A stretch of 64,000 nucleotides of DNA from positions 1 to 64,000 of the forward strand of contig DASXZW010000022.1 of NCBI GenBank assembly GCA_036501665.1, given 5' to 3'. The position numbers and the translations under genes are program-made. Of the stretch, positions 7,877 through 16,590 are shown piece after piece; positions within the stretch are counted from its first letter, which is position 1, and each line of letters starts with the position of its first letter. The stretch comes from DATAUD01 sp036501665. Its GTDB lineage: Bacteria; Verrucomicrobiota; Verrucomicrobiia; Limisphaerales; Palsa-1400. Under the pieces are notes generated by a model, which made no database searches, was not told the origin of the DNA, and saw only the letters and a list, made by a program, of their open reading frames with translations.

Positions 7877-8685
7877 TCATTTATTTGATAACAAATCGCG
7901 GTGCGATTGGTGGTCTCGGTTCCAGCGTTCGAGCGAAGCGTCCGATGTGTCAACAAACAAAGAATTGAGCGTCAGAGCGGCAACATGACCATCGCAAAAG
8001 GCCATGTTCGCGTTGCCGGAATGCCTTGCAAATGCGCGCTTCGTGGATTCGTTCACATCAACCAACCCGCCATACATCTGCTCTGTTGGGATCGGCCCGC
8101 TTCTCCGATTCAAACCTCCACCGTCGATAATTATTCCGTTTTCAAACGCTCCTTGAAATGCGTCGCCGACAGCCAGCATATCGCTTAGACTTGTAACCGC
8201 AGATTCGTTGACGAGCGCCGATTCTTTCCATGCCATTGAAAGTCCCAGCATTTTATCAGGATCACCCAGACCGCGGGCATTGTAGCCGTAAGAATCATAA
8301 CCATAATCTTTGGGCCAATCCGAAGGGCGGGGCGCTGAAGGACAAAGCCAAACGCCTGAATCCCAAAGATTTGCCGTCAGCGCCTTGTGCGGATCATATG
8401 AAGGAACCATCACTTTTTCCAATGCCCCTCTCCGTCTAACGAGTGCTCGGTGCTCCAGTCGCTTTGGCTGCTCCTTATCACGCGAGGGTAAACATGGTAG
8501 TCAGCGACGAATTCCTGCAACGCAAGGCCGAGTTGGCCGACATTATGGGCGCAAAGGGCTTGACGTGCTCTGGCCTTGGCGGCTGACAGCGCAGTGAGGA
8601 TTAACCCGGCCAAAATGCCGATCACACAGATCGCCACCAGAAGTTCAGTAAGCGTAAATGCCCGATTTGTACGCCTTGGTGTCAT
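7877..8685 (-). pseudogene. Frameshifted type II secretion-like pseudopilin
   Basis: Two frames together make one pseudopilin. The first (8685 to 8410, 91 aa) carries the prepilin leader and N-methylation helix RAFTLTELLVAICVIGILAG and ends HWKK. The second (from about 8422 to 7877) resumes with VMVPSYDPHKAL and ends with the family D-G-H motif NMAFCDGHVAAL and a charged tail. The break falls at an A5 run (8413-8419 region): one extra A would fuse the frames. It may be a decayed gene, a sequencing error or a slippage site. Intact relatives are at 16591, 33120 and 39115. The protein would be processed by a prepilin peptidase and act at the envelope. Confidence 0.8.
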
Positions 8686-8768
8686 ACTTCGTAGGATCGC
8701 GTTCGTTGCTGTGCCTGAACGCTAATTCTTTCTATTAGTGCTGTCAAGTTTGCGCTTGGCAGGGCGTT

Positions 8769-9494
8769 TTATTCCTTTGACGAACTCTTCCTTGCGAAGT
8801 GGATGCTCATCGCCCCGCCAAGCAAATTTCGGGTTTCCACGTCAGAGCAGCGCAGTCCCTTAAGCTTGGCTGCGACGCCGTGTTGCGCTGGGTATGCTGT
8901 CAACGATTCCAGAATGTAGGCGTGCGTGTCGGAATCATGGCAAAAGATGCGTCCCAGAACCGGCACAACAATACGCAGGTATCCGAAGAATATCTGTCGC
9001 CACGGCCAAAAATCCGGCTTGCCGAAATCGAGAACCAGCAGGCGACCGCCCGGCTTTGTGACGCGATGCATTTCTTCCAATCCGCGCTGCCAATTTGCCA
9101 GGTTTCTCAAGCCGTAGCCGACCGTTACGGTGTCAAACATCGCGTCGGCGAACGGAAGATTCATCGCGTCGCCTTGTTGAAGCCGAACCGATGAACCGCC
9201 TCCTCGGCTCCGTTCTTCCGCGACGGCCAGCATCTCTGGGCTGAAATCCAAACCATACACTTCCGCGCCAGCCCGTTCCAGCGCGAAGGCGATATCGCCT
9301 GTTCCGCAACAAACATCCAGCGCTTTTTCCCCATTCTTCACGCCGGCCATAGTCACCAATAACTTTTTCCAGCGCCGATGCATCCCGAAGCTTTGGAGAT
9401 CGTTGACCAGATCGTAACGCTTCGCGATCACGCCAAAAAGGTCCGCGACCCGCTCGCCCCGTTGCTCTCCGGTTTGGTAAAATTTGTTGCTCAC
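8769..9494 (-). CDS. ubiE: Demethylmenaquinone methyltransferase (UbiE/MenG)
   Basis: This SAM-dependent C-methyltransferase converts demethylmenaquinone to menaquinone (or acts in ubiquinone synthesis). The 241-aa sequence has the family opening VADLFGVIAKRYDLVNDLQSFGMHRRWKK, motif I ALDVCCGTGDIAFALERAG, and VTVGYGLRNLANWQRGLEEMHRVTKPGGRLLVLDFGKP, which are UbiE signatures. The C-terminal part (LRCSDVETRNLLGGAMSIHFARK) is also typical. It diverges from the copper ATPase with only 26 bp between the start codons, so each promoter must reach into the other gene or the starts lie further in. Confidence 0.93.
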   Translation of the reverse strand: MSNKFYQTGEQRGERVADLFGVIAKRYDLVNDLQSFGMHRRWKKLLVTMAGVKNGEKALDVCCGTGDIAFALERAGAEVYGLDFSPEMLAVAEERSRGGGSSVRLQQGDAMNLPFADAMFDTVTVGYGLRNLANWQRGLEEMHRVTKPGGRLLVLDFGKPDFWPWRQIFFGYLRIVVPVLGRIFCHDSDTHAYILESLTAYPAQHGVAAKLKGLRCSDVETRNLLGGAMSIHFARKSSSKE

Positions 9495-9520
9495 CCGATC
9501 TTTGCGCTTAGCTTGAGGCT

Positions 9521-11725
9521 ATGGGGCCTGCTATTCAAGACGCACCTCGAAGCCAACTCGCCGTCTCGGGAATGAGCTGCGCCAACTGCGCGCGGCACGT
9601 GACCGATGCGCTTCTAAACGTCCCTGGCGTGGATCGCGCGGAGGTCGCTTTGGACCAGGGGCGTGCTAACGTCCAGTGGAAATCCGGTGCGACGCCGAAC
9701 GTGCCTGCGTTATCCGCGGCGATTAGCGCGGCTGGTTACGACGCCAAACCCGCTGATACAGAGAAACCCGCGCCTCAATCGCCTTTGAGCGGGTGGACGC
9801 TCAATGTGGTTCTTGGCCTTGCCTGCACGGTTCCGATCATGGCGGGTGAATGGCTTTTCCATTGGGAGATGCAGCGCTGGTTTCAGTGGTTCGCCTTTGC
9901 TCTTGCGCTCGTCGTGCAAGTTGTCTGCGGCGCGCGATTTTATCGCGGCGCGTGGCGACAACTTAAATTGGGTGCGTCGAACATGGACACCTTGGTGTCG
10001 TTGGGTTCAACCGCCGCTTTTGGTTACAGCGTTTGGGCGCTTTTCAGTGACGCGGGCGTCGAACTTTATTTCATGGAGTCGGCGGCGATCATCACGTTGA
10101 TCAGTATCGGGCATTGGCTCGAAGGCCGCGCGTCCGCCCTCGCGGAAAAATCAATGCGCGGTTTGTTCGCGCTCGCGCCGCAACAAGCGCGGTGTCGCAG
10201 CTCCGATGGAATCGAGTTGGATGTTGCTGTTGCTGAATTGAAACCTGGCGATGTGGTGATCCTGCGACCGGGCAATCGAGTCCCGACCGACGGCTCTGTG
10301 ATCGAAGGCCAGTCCAGCGTCGATGAAGCGATGCTCACGGGCGAATCTCTCCCCGTAGAGAAGCAAACCGGCAGTCGGCTTTATGCGGGAACGGCAATTG
10401 TTGACGGTCAGATCGTGATGACTGTGACCGCTGTTGGCGAAGCGACCGCAATCGCCGGAATCATCGCCGCAGTGCAGCGCGCGCAAAACAGCCGGGCGGA
10501 CATCCAACGGCTTGCTGATCGCGTCAGCAACGTGTTCGTCCCGATCGTCCTGCTCATCGCCATCGCGACAGGGCTTTGGTGGGGATTGGCGACGAGTCAC
10601 GCGCACAGCGTCGCGACCTTGCTTGGCCGTTATCTTTGGCAACCGCATATGCCGACGACACCGCTGGCCGCAGGAATTCTCAGCGCGGTGGCGGTGCTGA
10701 TTGTTGCCTGCCCCTGCGCAATGGGACTGGCTACGCCTGTGGCATTCATGGCGGGAACAAACGCCGCCGCGAAACGTGGAATTTTAATTCGCGACGGCAT
10801 CGCGCTCGAAAAGGCCGGACGTATCACTGCCCTTCTCGCCGACAAAACCGGCACTTTGACCTCCGGCAAGCCTGCCGTTGTCGCCACTGAGGGAGCTGAC
10901 TTCGCGTTGGCCGCATCGTTGGCGGCGGGTTCAAATCATCCGCTCAGTCGTGCCGTAGCTAAGTTGACTAACGAACGAGTTTCGGTTGACGGGTGGCGCG
11001 AAGTTCGAGGATCGGGCGTCGAAGCTGGCTCAGCGCGGCTGGGTTCGCTTGCGTGGCTTCGGCAATTCGGCGTTGATTTTACGAATCACGCGGCGTTCAT
11101 CGAAAAATGGAGCGCGTCAGGCGCAACCATTCTTGGTTTGACAGTCGATCAGCGAGCGACGGCGCTAATCGCGTTGCAAGACACAATCAAGCCCGATGCT
11201 GGCGAAGCCATTGCGCGGATAAAACGAAGCGGATTGAAGGTTTACCTTGTGACAGGCGACAATCTTCGCATGGCTCACGCCATCGCAGCGCAGGCAGGGA
11301 TTGCCGTCGAAAATGTTTTCGCCGAAGTTCGACCGGAGCAAAAAGCAGAGCTGATTAAAGACCTCCAACGAAAAGGCGAGCGCGTCGCGTTCGTCGGCGA
11401 CGGCATCAACGACGCCCCTGCCCTCGAACAGGCTGATTTGGGAATCGCCGTCAGCCAGGCCAGCGATATTGCCGGAGAAGCAGCTGACATCATCCTGCTG
11501 AATTCCGGCATCAAAGCCGTTCCCGAAGCGTTGGAATTGGCGCGCAGGACATTGCGGACAATCCGGCAGAATTTGTTTTGGGCATTTTTTTATAACGCCG
11601 CGTCGGTTCCGCTTGCCGCGTTTGGTTTTCTGAGTCCGATTCTTTGCGCGGCGGCGATGGGCGTGTCGGACTTGATTGTGATCGGCAACGCGCTTCGATT
11701 CGCGCGATCACGATCACGGGATTAA
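9521..11725 (+). CDS. copA: Copper-exporting P1B-type ATPase
   Basis: A 734-aa inner-membrane copper(I) exporter. Residues about 13-78 form one heavy-metal-associated domain with GMSCANC (Cys20, Cys23). Then come paired membrane helices, the TGES actuator motif near residue 273, the intramembrane metal site ACPCAMGLATP near 397, the phosphorylation motif DKTGTLTSG near 440, and GDGINDAPALEQADLGIAV near 625. The CPC motif points to Cu(I) or Ag(I). The ATG at 9521 follows GAGGCT; a second in-frame ATG at 9572 lies too close to the CxxC to allow the first beta strand. Its last 12 bp overlap the end of argB on the other strand. Confidence 0.94.
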   Translation: MGPAIQDAPRSQLAVSGMSCANCARHVTDALLNVPGVDRAEVALDQGRANVQWKSGATPNVPALSAAISAAGYDAKPADTEKPAPQSPLSGWTLNVVLGLACTVPIMAGEWLFHWEMQRWFQWFAFALALVVQVVCGARFYRGAWRQLKLGASNMDTLVSLGSTAAFGYSVWALFSDAGVELYFMESAAIITLISIGHWLEGRASALAEKSMRGLFALAPQQARCRSSDGIELDVAVAELKPGDVVILRPGNRVPTDGSVIEGQSSVDEAMLTGESLPVEKQTGSRLYAGTAIVDGQIVMTVTAVGEATAIAGIIAAVQRAQNSRADIQRLADRVSNVFVPIVLLIAIATGLWWGLATSHAHSVATLLGRYLWQPHMPTTPLAAGILSAVAVLIVACPCAMGLATPVAFMAGTNAAAKRGILIRDGIALEKAGRITALLADKTGTLTSGKPAVVATEGADFALAASLAAGSNHPLSRAVAKLTNERVSVDGWREVRGSGVEAGSARLGSLAWLRQFGVDFTNHAAFIEKWSASGATILGLTVDQRATALIALQDTIKPDAGEAIARIKRSGLKVYLVTGDNLRMAHAIAAQAGIAVENVFAEVRPEQKAELIKDLQRKGERVAFVGDGINDAPALEQADLGIAVSQASDIAGEAADIILLNSGIKAVPEALELARRTLRTIRQNLFWAFFYNAASVPLAAFGFLSPILCAAAMGVSDLIVIGNALRFARSRSRD

Positions 11726-12610
11726 TTCGGTCCCGAGGCCTTCCTTCGTGAAAATTTCCAGCAGGATCGAATGCGGCACTCGCCCATCGATGAACGACAC
11801 TTTGTCCACGCCGGATTGCAACGCCTTCACTGCGCTGTCAGTCTTTGGTATCATTCCTTTGTCAATAATACCGGACTTTTTCAGTGCATCGACTTCCGCC
11901 ACGCGCAATTGTGAGATGACTGTCGCCGGGTCCTTCGGGTCGCGCATGACGCCGGGGACGTCACTCATAAAAATCAACCGGCAGGCCTTGAGCGCAATCG
12001 CCATTTGCGCGGCAGCAACATCTGCGTTGCAATTGTAAATGTGTCCGTCCTCGCCAGTCGCGGTCGGGCTGCAAACGGGAATCCGTCCCGCATCCATATA
12101 TTCCCATAAATCACACGTGCTCACCGAAACCACTTCACCGAGGAAACCTGCGTCAAAATTTTGTCCATTCGCCTCCAGCCAAAGTTTTCGCGCTTTGAAA
12201 ATCGAAGTGCCCGCAAATCCTTGCGCCTGTCCGCCGAATCGTCCGATGGTCGCGACAATCTCAGGGTTGATTTCGCGCGACAAAACCTGCTCGACAACAT
12301 CCGCAGTCGCCTCGTCGGTGACGCGCATTCCCTGGATAAAATTGGCCTTCAACCCGGCTTTTTCCATCGCGCGGGTGATTGCCTTTCCGCCTCCATGAAC
12401 CACAACAGGCCGAATCCCCGCGGCTGCAAGAAAAACCACATCGCGCGCCACGCCCTCGCGCGTTGCGGCGTCCGGTGAATCCATGAAGCTGCCGCCGTAC
12501 TTGATGACGAAAGTCTTGCCGCGATATTGCTGCAAATATGGCAGCGCTTCCATCAACACATCCGCTTTGGAAATCAACTCTTGCACCGCTGTGCAAGGAA
12601 ACTCGGGCAT
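11714..12610 (-). CDS. argB: Acetylglutamate kinase
   Basis: This enzyme catalyses the second step of arginine biosynthesis, phosphorylating N-acetylglutamate. The 298-aa protein has KTFVIKYGGSFMDSP (phosphate-binding lysine and glycine loop), RPVVVHGGGKAI, a central NCNADVAAAQMAIALKA substrate-binding segment, FMSDVPGVMRDP and GMIPKTDSAVKALQSGV. The open frame reaches 12685, but the ATG at 12610 gives the usual N-terminus (MPEFPCTAVQELISKADVLMEALPYLQQY). No other arg genes are near. It ends tail-to-tail with copA, the two coding regions overlapping by 12 bp. Confidence 0.95.
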   Translation of the reverse strand: MPEFPCTAVQELISKADVLMEALPYLQQYRGKTFVIKYGGSFMDSPDAATREGVARDVVFLAAAGIRPVVVHGGGKAITRAMEKAGLKANFIQGMRVTDEATADVVEQVLSREINPEIVATIGRFGGQAQGFAGTSIFKARKLWLEANGQNFDAGFLGEVVSVSTCDLWEYMDAGRIPVCSPTATGEDGHIYNCNADVAAAQMAIALKACRLIFMSDVPGVMRDPKDPATVISQLRVAEVDALKKSGIIDKGMIPKTDSAVKALQSGVDKVSFIDGRVPHSILLEIFTKEGLGTELIP

Positions 12611-12678
12611 TCGGCGTTGGCAAGAGAAAATGCGCAGCCATACCTGACTCCAACCCTCAAGTTGGCAAAAAATATCCG

Positions 12679-12726
12679 TTGACAAATTAGATTACAATTG
12701 TAGTCTTTGTGGATTGCAAATGTAAT
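12679..12726 (+). promoter_or_regulatory. Promoter and likely BlaI-type operator of the repressor/M56 operon
   Basis: A TTGACA box (12679-12684) is followed by the palindrome TACAATTGTA (12693-12702) and a related half-site ATTGCAAATGTAAT (12713-12726). BlaI/MecI repressors recognise TACA...TGTA dyads, so this is probably the autoregulatory operator lying over the core promoter. A weak -10 (TAGTCT) overlaps the palindrome. Confidence 0.6.
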
Positions 12727-12741
12727 CCCTGCGATTAAAGA

Positions 12742-13113
12742 ATGAAAAAAATTCCGCGTATTTCTGAGACCGAGTGGGAGGTAATGAAAGTCTTGTGGGA
12801 GCAGTCGCCCTGTTCCGCAAACCAGATCATAGCCGCGCTTAATCGCGTCGGCTCCTGGCATCCCAAAACAGTTAAAGCGTTTCTTACACGGTTGGTCCAA
12901 AAGAAAGCCATCGGCTACAAAATCGAGGGCCGCGCCTATCTTTACCATCCACTGGTGCAGCAAAGTGAATGCGCCGATGCTGCGAGCCAGTCGTTTCTTG
13001 AGCGGGTGTTTGGAGGTTCCTTTCAGCCGATGCTGGCGCATTTCGTTGCGCGCAAAAAGCTTTCGCGGGAGGAAATCAAGGAGTTGAAAAAGCTGTTGGA
13101 CAACCATGATTAA
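12742..13113 (+). CDS. BlaI/MecI/CopY-family transcriptional repressor
   Basis: A 123-aa winged-helix repressor. The sequence ISETEWEVMKVLWEQSPCSANQIIAALN ... WHPKTVKAFLTRLVQKKAIGYKIEGRAYLYHPLV is the standard BlaI DNA-binding domain (residues 5-75). The rest is the dimerisation helix region (REEIKELKKLLDN). In the known systems, the membrane protease encoded next door triggers cleavage or release of this repressor. Here the partner is an M56 protein 8 bp downstream. No beta-lactamase or copper gene follows, so the regulated targets are not visible beyond probable autoregulation through the upstream TACA/TGTA dyad. Confidence 0.9.
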   Translation: MKKIPRISETEWEVMKVLWEQSPCSANQIIAALNRVGSWHPKTVKAFLTRLVQKKAIGYKIEGRAYLYHPLVQQSECADAASQSFLERVFGGSFQPMLAHFVARKKLSREEIKELKKLLDNHD

Positions 13114-13121
13114 GGAGGCAA

Positions 13122-14867
13122 ATGCAAAAATTTCTCGAAGACACGTTCCTGCCGCTCCTCTTTAAGGCTTCGTGGCAGGCTGCGGTCGTCATTCTGGTGG
13201 TGCTGGCGGCCCAATGGATCTTTGGCCGTCGCATGAGTCCACGATTGCGATACGGACTTTGGTTGTTGGTGGCGGTTCGGCTGGTTTTGCCTGCAACTTT
13301 ACCCTCGAACGCCAGCCTGTTTAACCTGTCCAGCTATTTGAATCCGACGAAAGTTGCCACTTTGCAACTTCCTTCGGCGTCTTCACAAGAGGCTGAAATT
13401 GGAAAATTCAATCCAAAACAAGAGCTTGCTCAAGGCAACTCAAACTTAAGCGGAACACCGCAAGGCTTCCGCCAAAGGTTTTCGTATCTGGCGTTTGCGT
13501 GGGGAGCAGGAGCGCTCGTAATGACCTTATGCTTCGTTGTCACGCATTTTCGCTTTTCGCAACGCGTCGCGTCAAGTCGTTCTTTGATTGACAGCCGCGT
13601 TCTTAATCTGCTGGAGGATTGCAGGCAGCAAATGGATGTCTGTGCGCCAGTCGCGCTCGTGGAGACAAATGCTGTGGACGGGCCATGTTTGTTTGGCTTT
13701 CTGCGGCCACGACTCTTGTTGCCACCGGGGTTCACGCAGGGTTTTTCCGACGACGAACTTTGCCACGTTTTTCTTCACGAATTGGGCCATGTCAAGCGTC
13801 ACGATATTTTTGTCGGATGGATGATGGCGGCGTTGCAGGTTTTGCACTGGTTCAATCCGCTGGTCTGGGTTGCCATCGCGCGGATTCGTGTGGATCGGGA
13901 GCTGGCGTGTGACGCGCTGGCGCTCTCACGTTCGACGGACTCGGACAATCAGACCTATGGCCGCACCATTCTGAAGCTTTTGGAGAATTTCTGCGATCCC
14001 GTCAAAGCGCCGAGCCTGGCGGGGATCGCCGAAGACAAAAAACAAATGAAGGAGAGAATTGTTATGATCGCGAACTTCAAGAAAACCAATCGCGCCTCCG
14101 CACTGGCGGCTTTGCTCTTTATTGTCCTTGGATTGGTCACGCTGACCGATGCGCAACAGTCGGAAAAACCATCCGCCGCACCGACTGATCCGCAGGCCCC
14201 GCCAGCCATCGTTTCTACTTCGCCAGAAGTTGGAGCGACGGATGTTGACCCATCTTTGACGGAAATTACCGTGACTTTTGACCGGGATATGGGGCGCGGA
14301 ATGTCGTGGACTGGCGGCGGGCCGGATTTTCCCGGTATTCCGAATAGAAAGGCCAAATGGCGCGACAAACGCACTTGCGTGTTGCCCGTAACGCTTGATG
14401 AAGCCCGCTATTATCGCGTGGGAATTAATTCCAAAAGCTTTCAAAATTTTCGGAGCGCCGCCGGCGTGGCAGCGCTGCCTTCAGCCATTTATTTCACGAC
14501 ACACGGAGCGAGCGATGCTTTGAAAGCCAAAGTGCTGACACCTCACGTGGTTCGATTCAGCCCTGAAAACGGACCGGAAAATGTCCCGGTTGGTCTCTCG
14601 GAATTGCGCGTGACTTTCGATACACCGATGGCGGGAGGCTTCTCCTGGTGTCAGGCCGGGGACGACGACCATGACTTTCCCAAGATTCCGGATGGACAGC
14701 GGCCTCGCTGGACGGAGGACAAGAAGACAGCGATTTTGCCTGTCCAACTTAAACCAGGAATGACGTATCGAGTGATCCTTAACGCGCCGGGTTACAACAA
14801 TTTTCAAAGCGCGAACGGCGTTCCTCTTGCGCCGGTGACATACACCTTCAAAACGGGGAATCTGTGA
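13122..14867 (+). CDS. M56-family (BlaR1-like) membrane metalloprotease with tandem C-terminal Ig-like domains
   Basis: The 581-aa protein begins with membrane helices (WQAAVVILVVLAAQWIF, YGLWLLVAVRLVLP, a third near residue 130) and has the zinc-protease motif HELGHVKRHD at about 219, followed by the M56 signature DRELACDALAL. After another membrane helix near residue 330, two bacterial Ig-like (Big_5/SbsA-type) domains follow, each with VSTSPEVGATDVDPSLTEIT or VRFSPENGPENVPVGLSELR. In place of a penicillin-binding sensor it carries these Ig-like domains outside the membrane, so the signal is probably not a beta-lactam. It forms an operon with the BlaI-type repressor. Confidence 0.85.
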   Translation: MQKFLEDTFLPLLFKASWQAAVVILVVLAAQWIFGRRMSPRLRYGLWLLVAVRLVLPATLPSNASLFNLSSYLNPTKVATLQLPSASSQEAEIGKFNPKQELAQGNSNLSGTPQGFRQRFSYLAFAWGAGALVMTLCFVVTHFRFSQRVASSRSLIDSRVLNLLEDCRQQMDVCAPVALVETNAVDGPCLFGFLRPRLLLPPGFTQGFSDDELCHVFLHELGHVKRHDIFVGWMMAALQVLHWFNPLVWVAIARIRVDRELACDALALSRSTDSDNQTYGRTILKLLENFCDPVKAPSLAGIAEDKKQMKERIVMIANFKKTNRASALAALLFIVLGLVTLTDAQQSEKPSAAPTDPQAPPAIVSTSPEVGATDVDPSLTEITVTFDRDMGRGMSWTGGGPDFPGIPNRKAKWRDKRTCVLPVTLDEARYYRVGINSKSFQNFRSAAGVAALPSAIYFTTHGASDALKAKVLTPHVVRFSPENGPENVPVGLSELRVTFDTPMAGGFSWCQAGDDDHDFPKIPDGQRPRWTEDKKTAILPVQLKPGMTYRVILNAPGYNNFQSANGVPLAPVTYTFKTGNL

Positions 14868-14997
14868 CGACCCAGTAAAGTTTCCGTTTGGGAACAGGCG
14901 ATTAGCTTTTAACAAATCGTGCTGGCGGTTATTTGATTTTACTTTCGAATCAATCTTTCCTGTGGATTTTTGCGGCGATGGTCATACTATTTGAATC

Positions 14998-16398
14998 ATG
15001 CCAGAGAAGATGCTAACTCAGGTTCCTCGGCCGGTTCGGGAACAGTACGAGAAGGGGAAGTCTGCTTTCGACCGCCAGAATTACGATTACGCCGTGGCCA
15101 TTTTCACCACGGTCCTGGCGCAGGAACCCGGTTTTTACGAGTGCCGCGAAGCGCTTCGTGTCGCCCAATCCAAGAAGAGCGGCGGCGGCACTGGGTTTTT
15201 CAAGAAGATGATCAGCGGCGCGGGTTCATCGCCGTTGCTGGCGAAGGGCCAGATCGAATTGATGAAGAACCCGCTTGATGCGCTCAAGACCGCCGAGCAA
15301 ATCCTCAACAGCGATTCCGCCAGCACCGCCGGACACAAGCTTCTGGCCGATGCCGCGATGGCGGCCGATCTTCCAAAAACCGCCGCGCTTTCCCTGATGA
15401 TTGTCGTTAAGAATTCTCCGAAAGATGAAGAGTCGCAGAAAAATCTCGCGCGCGCTTACTCCGCTTCCGGCCAGGGCGAAAAGGCCGAGATGATTTTGTC
15501 CGAATTGATGCGCCTGCACCCGGATGACCTGAAGCTCGCCGAGGAACTCAAGGACATTTCCGCCCGCAAAACGCTGAACGAAGGCGGCTACGAGGCGCTT
15601 TCTGGCGGAAAGGGGTCGTACCGCGATATTCTGAAGGACAAGGACGAATCCGTCGCCCTGGAGCAGTCCAATCGCCAGGTCAAGAGCGAAGACCTTGCTC
15701 TGAAAATGATCAAGCAGTATGAGGCGCAATTGGTGAACGAGCCAAATAATCTCAAGGCGCTTCGTTCCGTCGCAGAACTTTACTCGCAACAAAAAAACTA
15801 CGATCGCGCCCTCGAAGCCTACAACCGCATCGTTGCCCAGGAAGGTTCCGCAGACCCATCGCTCAGCAAGGCAATTCTTGACACAACGATGAAGAAGTTC
15901 GACGCCGCGCTTGCCGACATCGACCCGAACTCACCTGATTGCGCGGAAAAATCGAAGCAAATCACCGCCGAACGCGCCAGCTTTCTCCTTGCGGAAACCA
16001 AGCAGCGTGCGGAGCGGTATCCGAATGATTTGGGAATCCGTTTTGAACTTGGCCAGCTTTATTATGAACTGGGCCAAAATAACGAGGCGATGTCTGAGTT
16101 TCAGAAAGCGCAAGCGAATCCGAACAAGCGCCTCCAATCCATGCGCTATTTGGGACAAATCCTGACCCGCAAAGGGATGAACGACATGGCGGCGGCGAAG
16201 TTGAAGGAAGCGCTTAGGGAAAAACTCGTTTTTGACGAGGAGAAAAAAGACCTGATTTACGCCCTCGGATCAGTCCTCGAAAAAATGGGAAAAACCGAGG
16301 AAGCCATCGAGCAATACAAGGAAATCTACCAGATCGACATGGGCTTCAAGGATGTTGCCGCAAAAGTCGATGCTTACTACGCATCCAAATCAGGATAG
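14998..16398 (+). CDS. Tetratricopeptide-repeat protein
   Basis: A 466-aa soluble protein made largely of TPR helices. Recognisable units include VREQYEKGKSAFDRQNYDYAVAIF (about residue 13), a central LKALRSVAELYSQQKNYDRALEAYNRIV (about 245) and the end IYALGSVLEKMGKTEEAIEQYKEIY. No signal peptide or enzymatic motif is seen; a cytoplasmic scaffold or assembly role is likely but the partner is unknown. It stands alone after a 130-bp spacer, with a strong inverted repeat after its stop that may end transcription. Confidence 0.85.
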   Translation: MPEKMLTQVPRPVREQYEKGKSAFDRQNYDYAVAIFTTVLAQEPGFYECREALRVAQSKKSGGGTGFFKKMISGAGSSPLLAKGQIELMKNPLDALKTAEQILNSDSASTAGHKLLADAAMAADLPKTAALSLMIVVKNSPKDEESQKNLARAYSASGQGEKAEMILSELMRLHPDDLKLAEELKDISARKTLNEGGYEALSGGKGSYRDILKDKDESVALEQSNRQVKSEDLALKMIKQYEAQLVNEPNNLKALRSVAELYSQQKNYDRALEAYNRIVAQEGSADPSLSKAILDTTMKKFDAALADIDPNSPDCAEKSKQITAERASFLLAETKQRAERYPNDLGIRFELGQLYYELGQNNEAMSEFQKAQANPNKRLQSMRYLGQILTRKGMNDMAAAKLKEALREKLVFDEEKKDLIYALGSVLEKMGKTEEAIEQYKEIYQIDMGFKDVAAKVDAYYASKSG

Positions 16399-16416
16399 GC
16401 GTATTTTCTTAGTCTT

Positions 16417-16482
16417 TCCTGATCTTAATCGTAATCTTAATCCCTAGCGGAGGGGGGATTAAGATTAGGATTAAGATTAGGA
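16417..16482. repeat. Long inverted repeat after the TPR gene
   Basis: Arms of 28 bp (16417-16444 and 16455-16482) match at 26 of 28 positions across a 10-nt loop. Each arm contains GATTAAGATTAGGATTAAG-type tandem units. The hairpin follows the TPR stop by 18 bp and may serve as a transcription stop, but the internal short-unit repetition suggests a dispersed repeat that happens to lie here. Confidence 0.75.
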
Positions 16483-16573
16483 ACGGAAATGCTGGAGTTT
16501 GTTCTCCGCCCTCCCTTCGGAAGGACTTTCAACGATTTTTGCGCTGGCCTAAATGCCCCAAGTGCGCTAATAG

Positions 16574-16590
16574 TAGCTCTTTAGGAGCTA
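16574..16590 (+). promoter_or_regulatory. Hairpin holding the Shine-Dalgarno of the pseudopilin gene
   Basis: TAGCTC (16574-16579) pairs with GAGCTA (16585-16590) across TTTAG. The AGGAG ribosome-binding site (16583-16587) lies in its right half and the ATG follows at once at 16591. Folding would hide the site, so a translational switch is possible. Confidence 0.45.
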
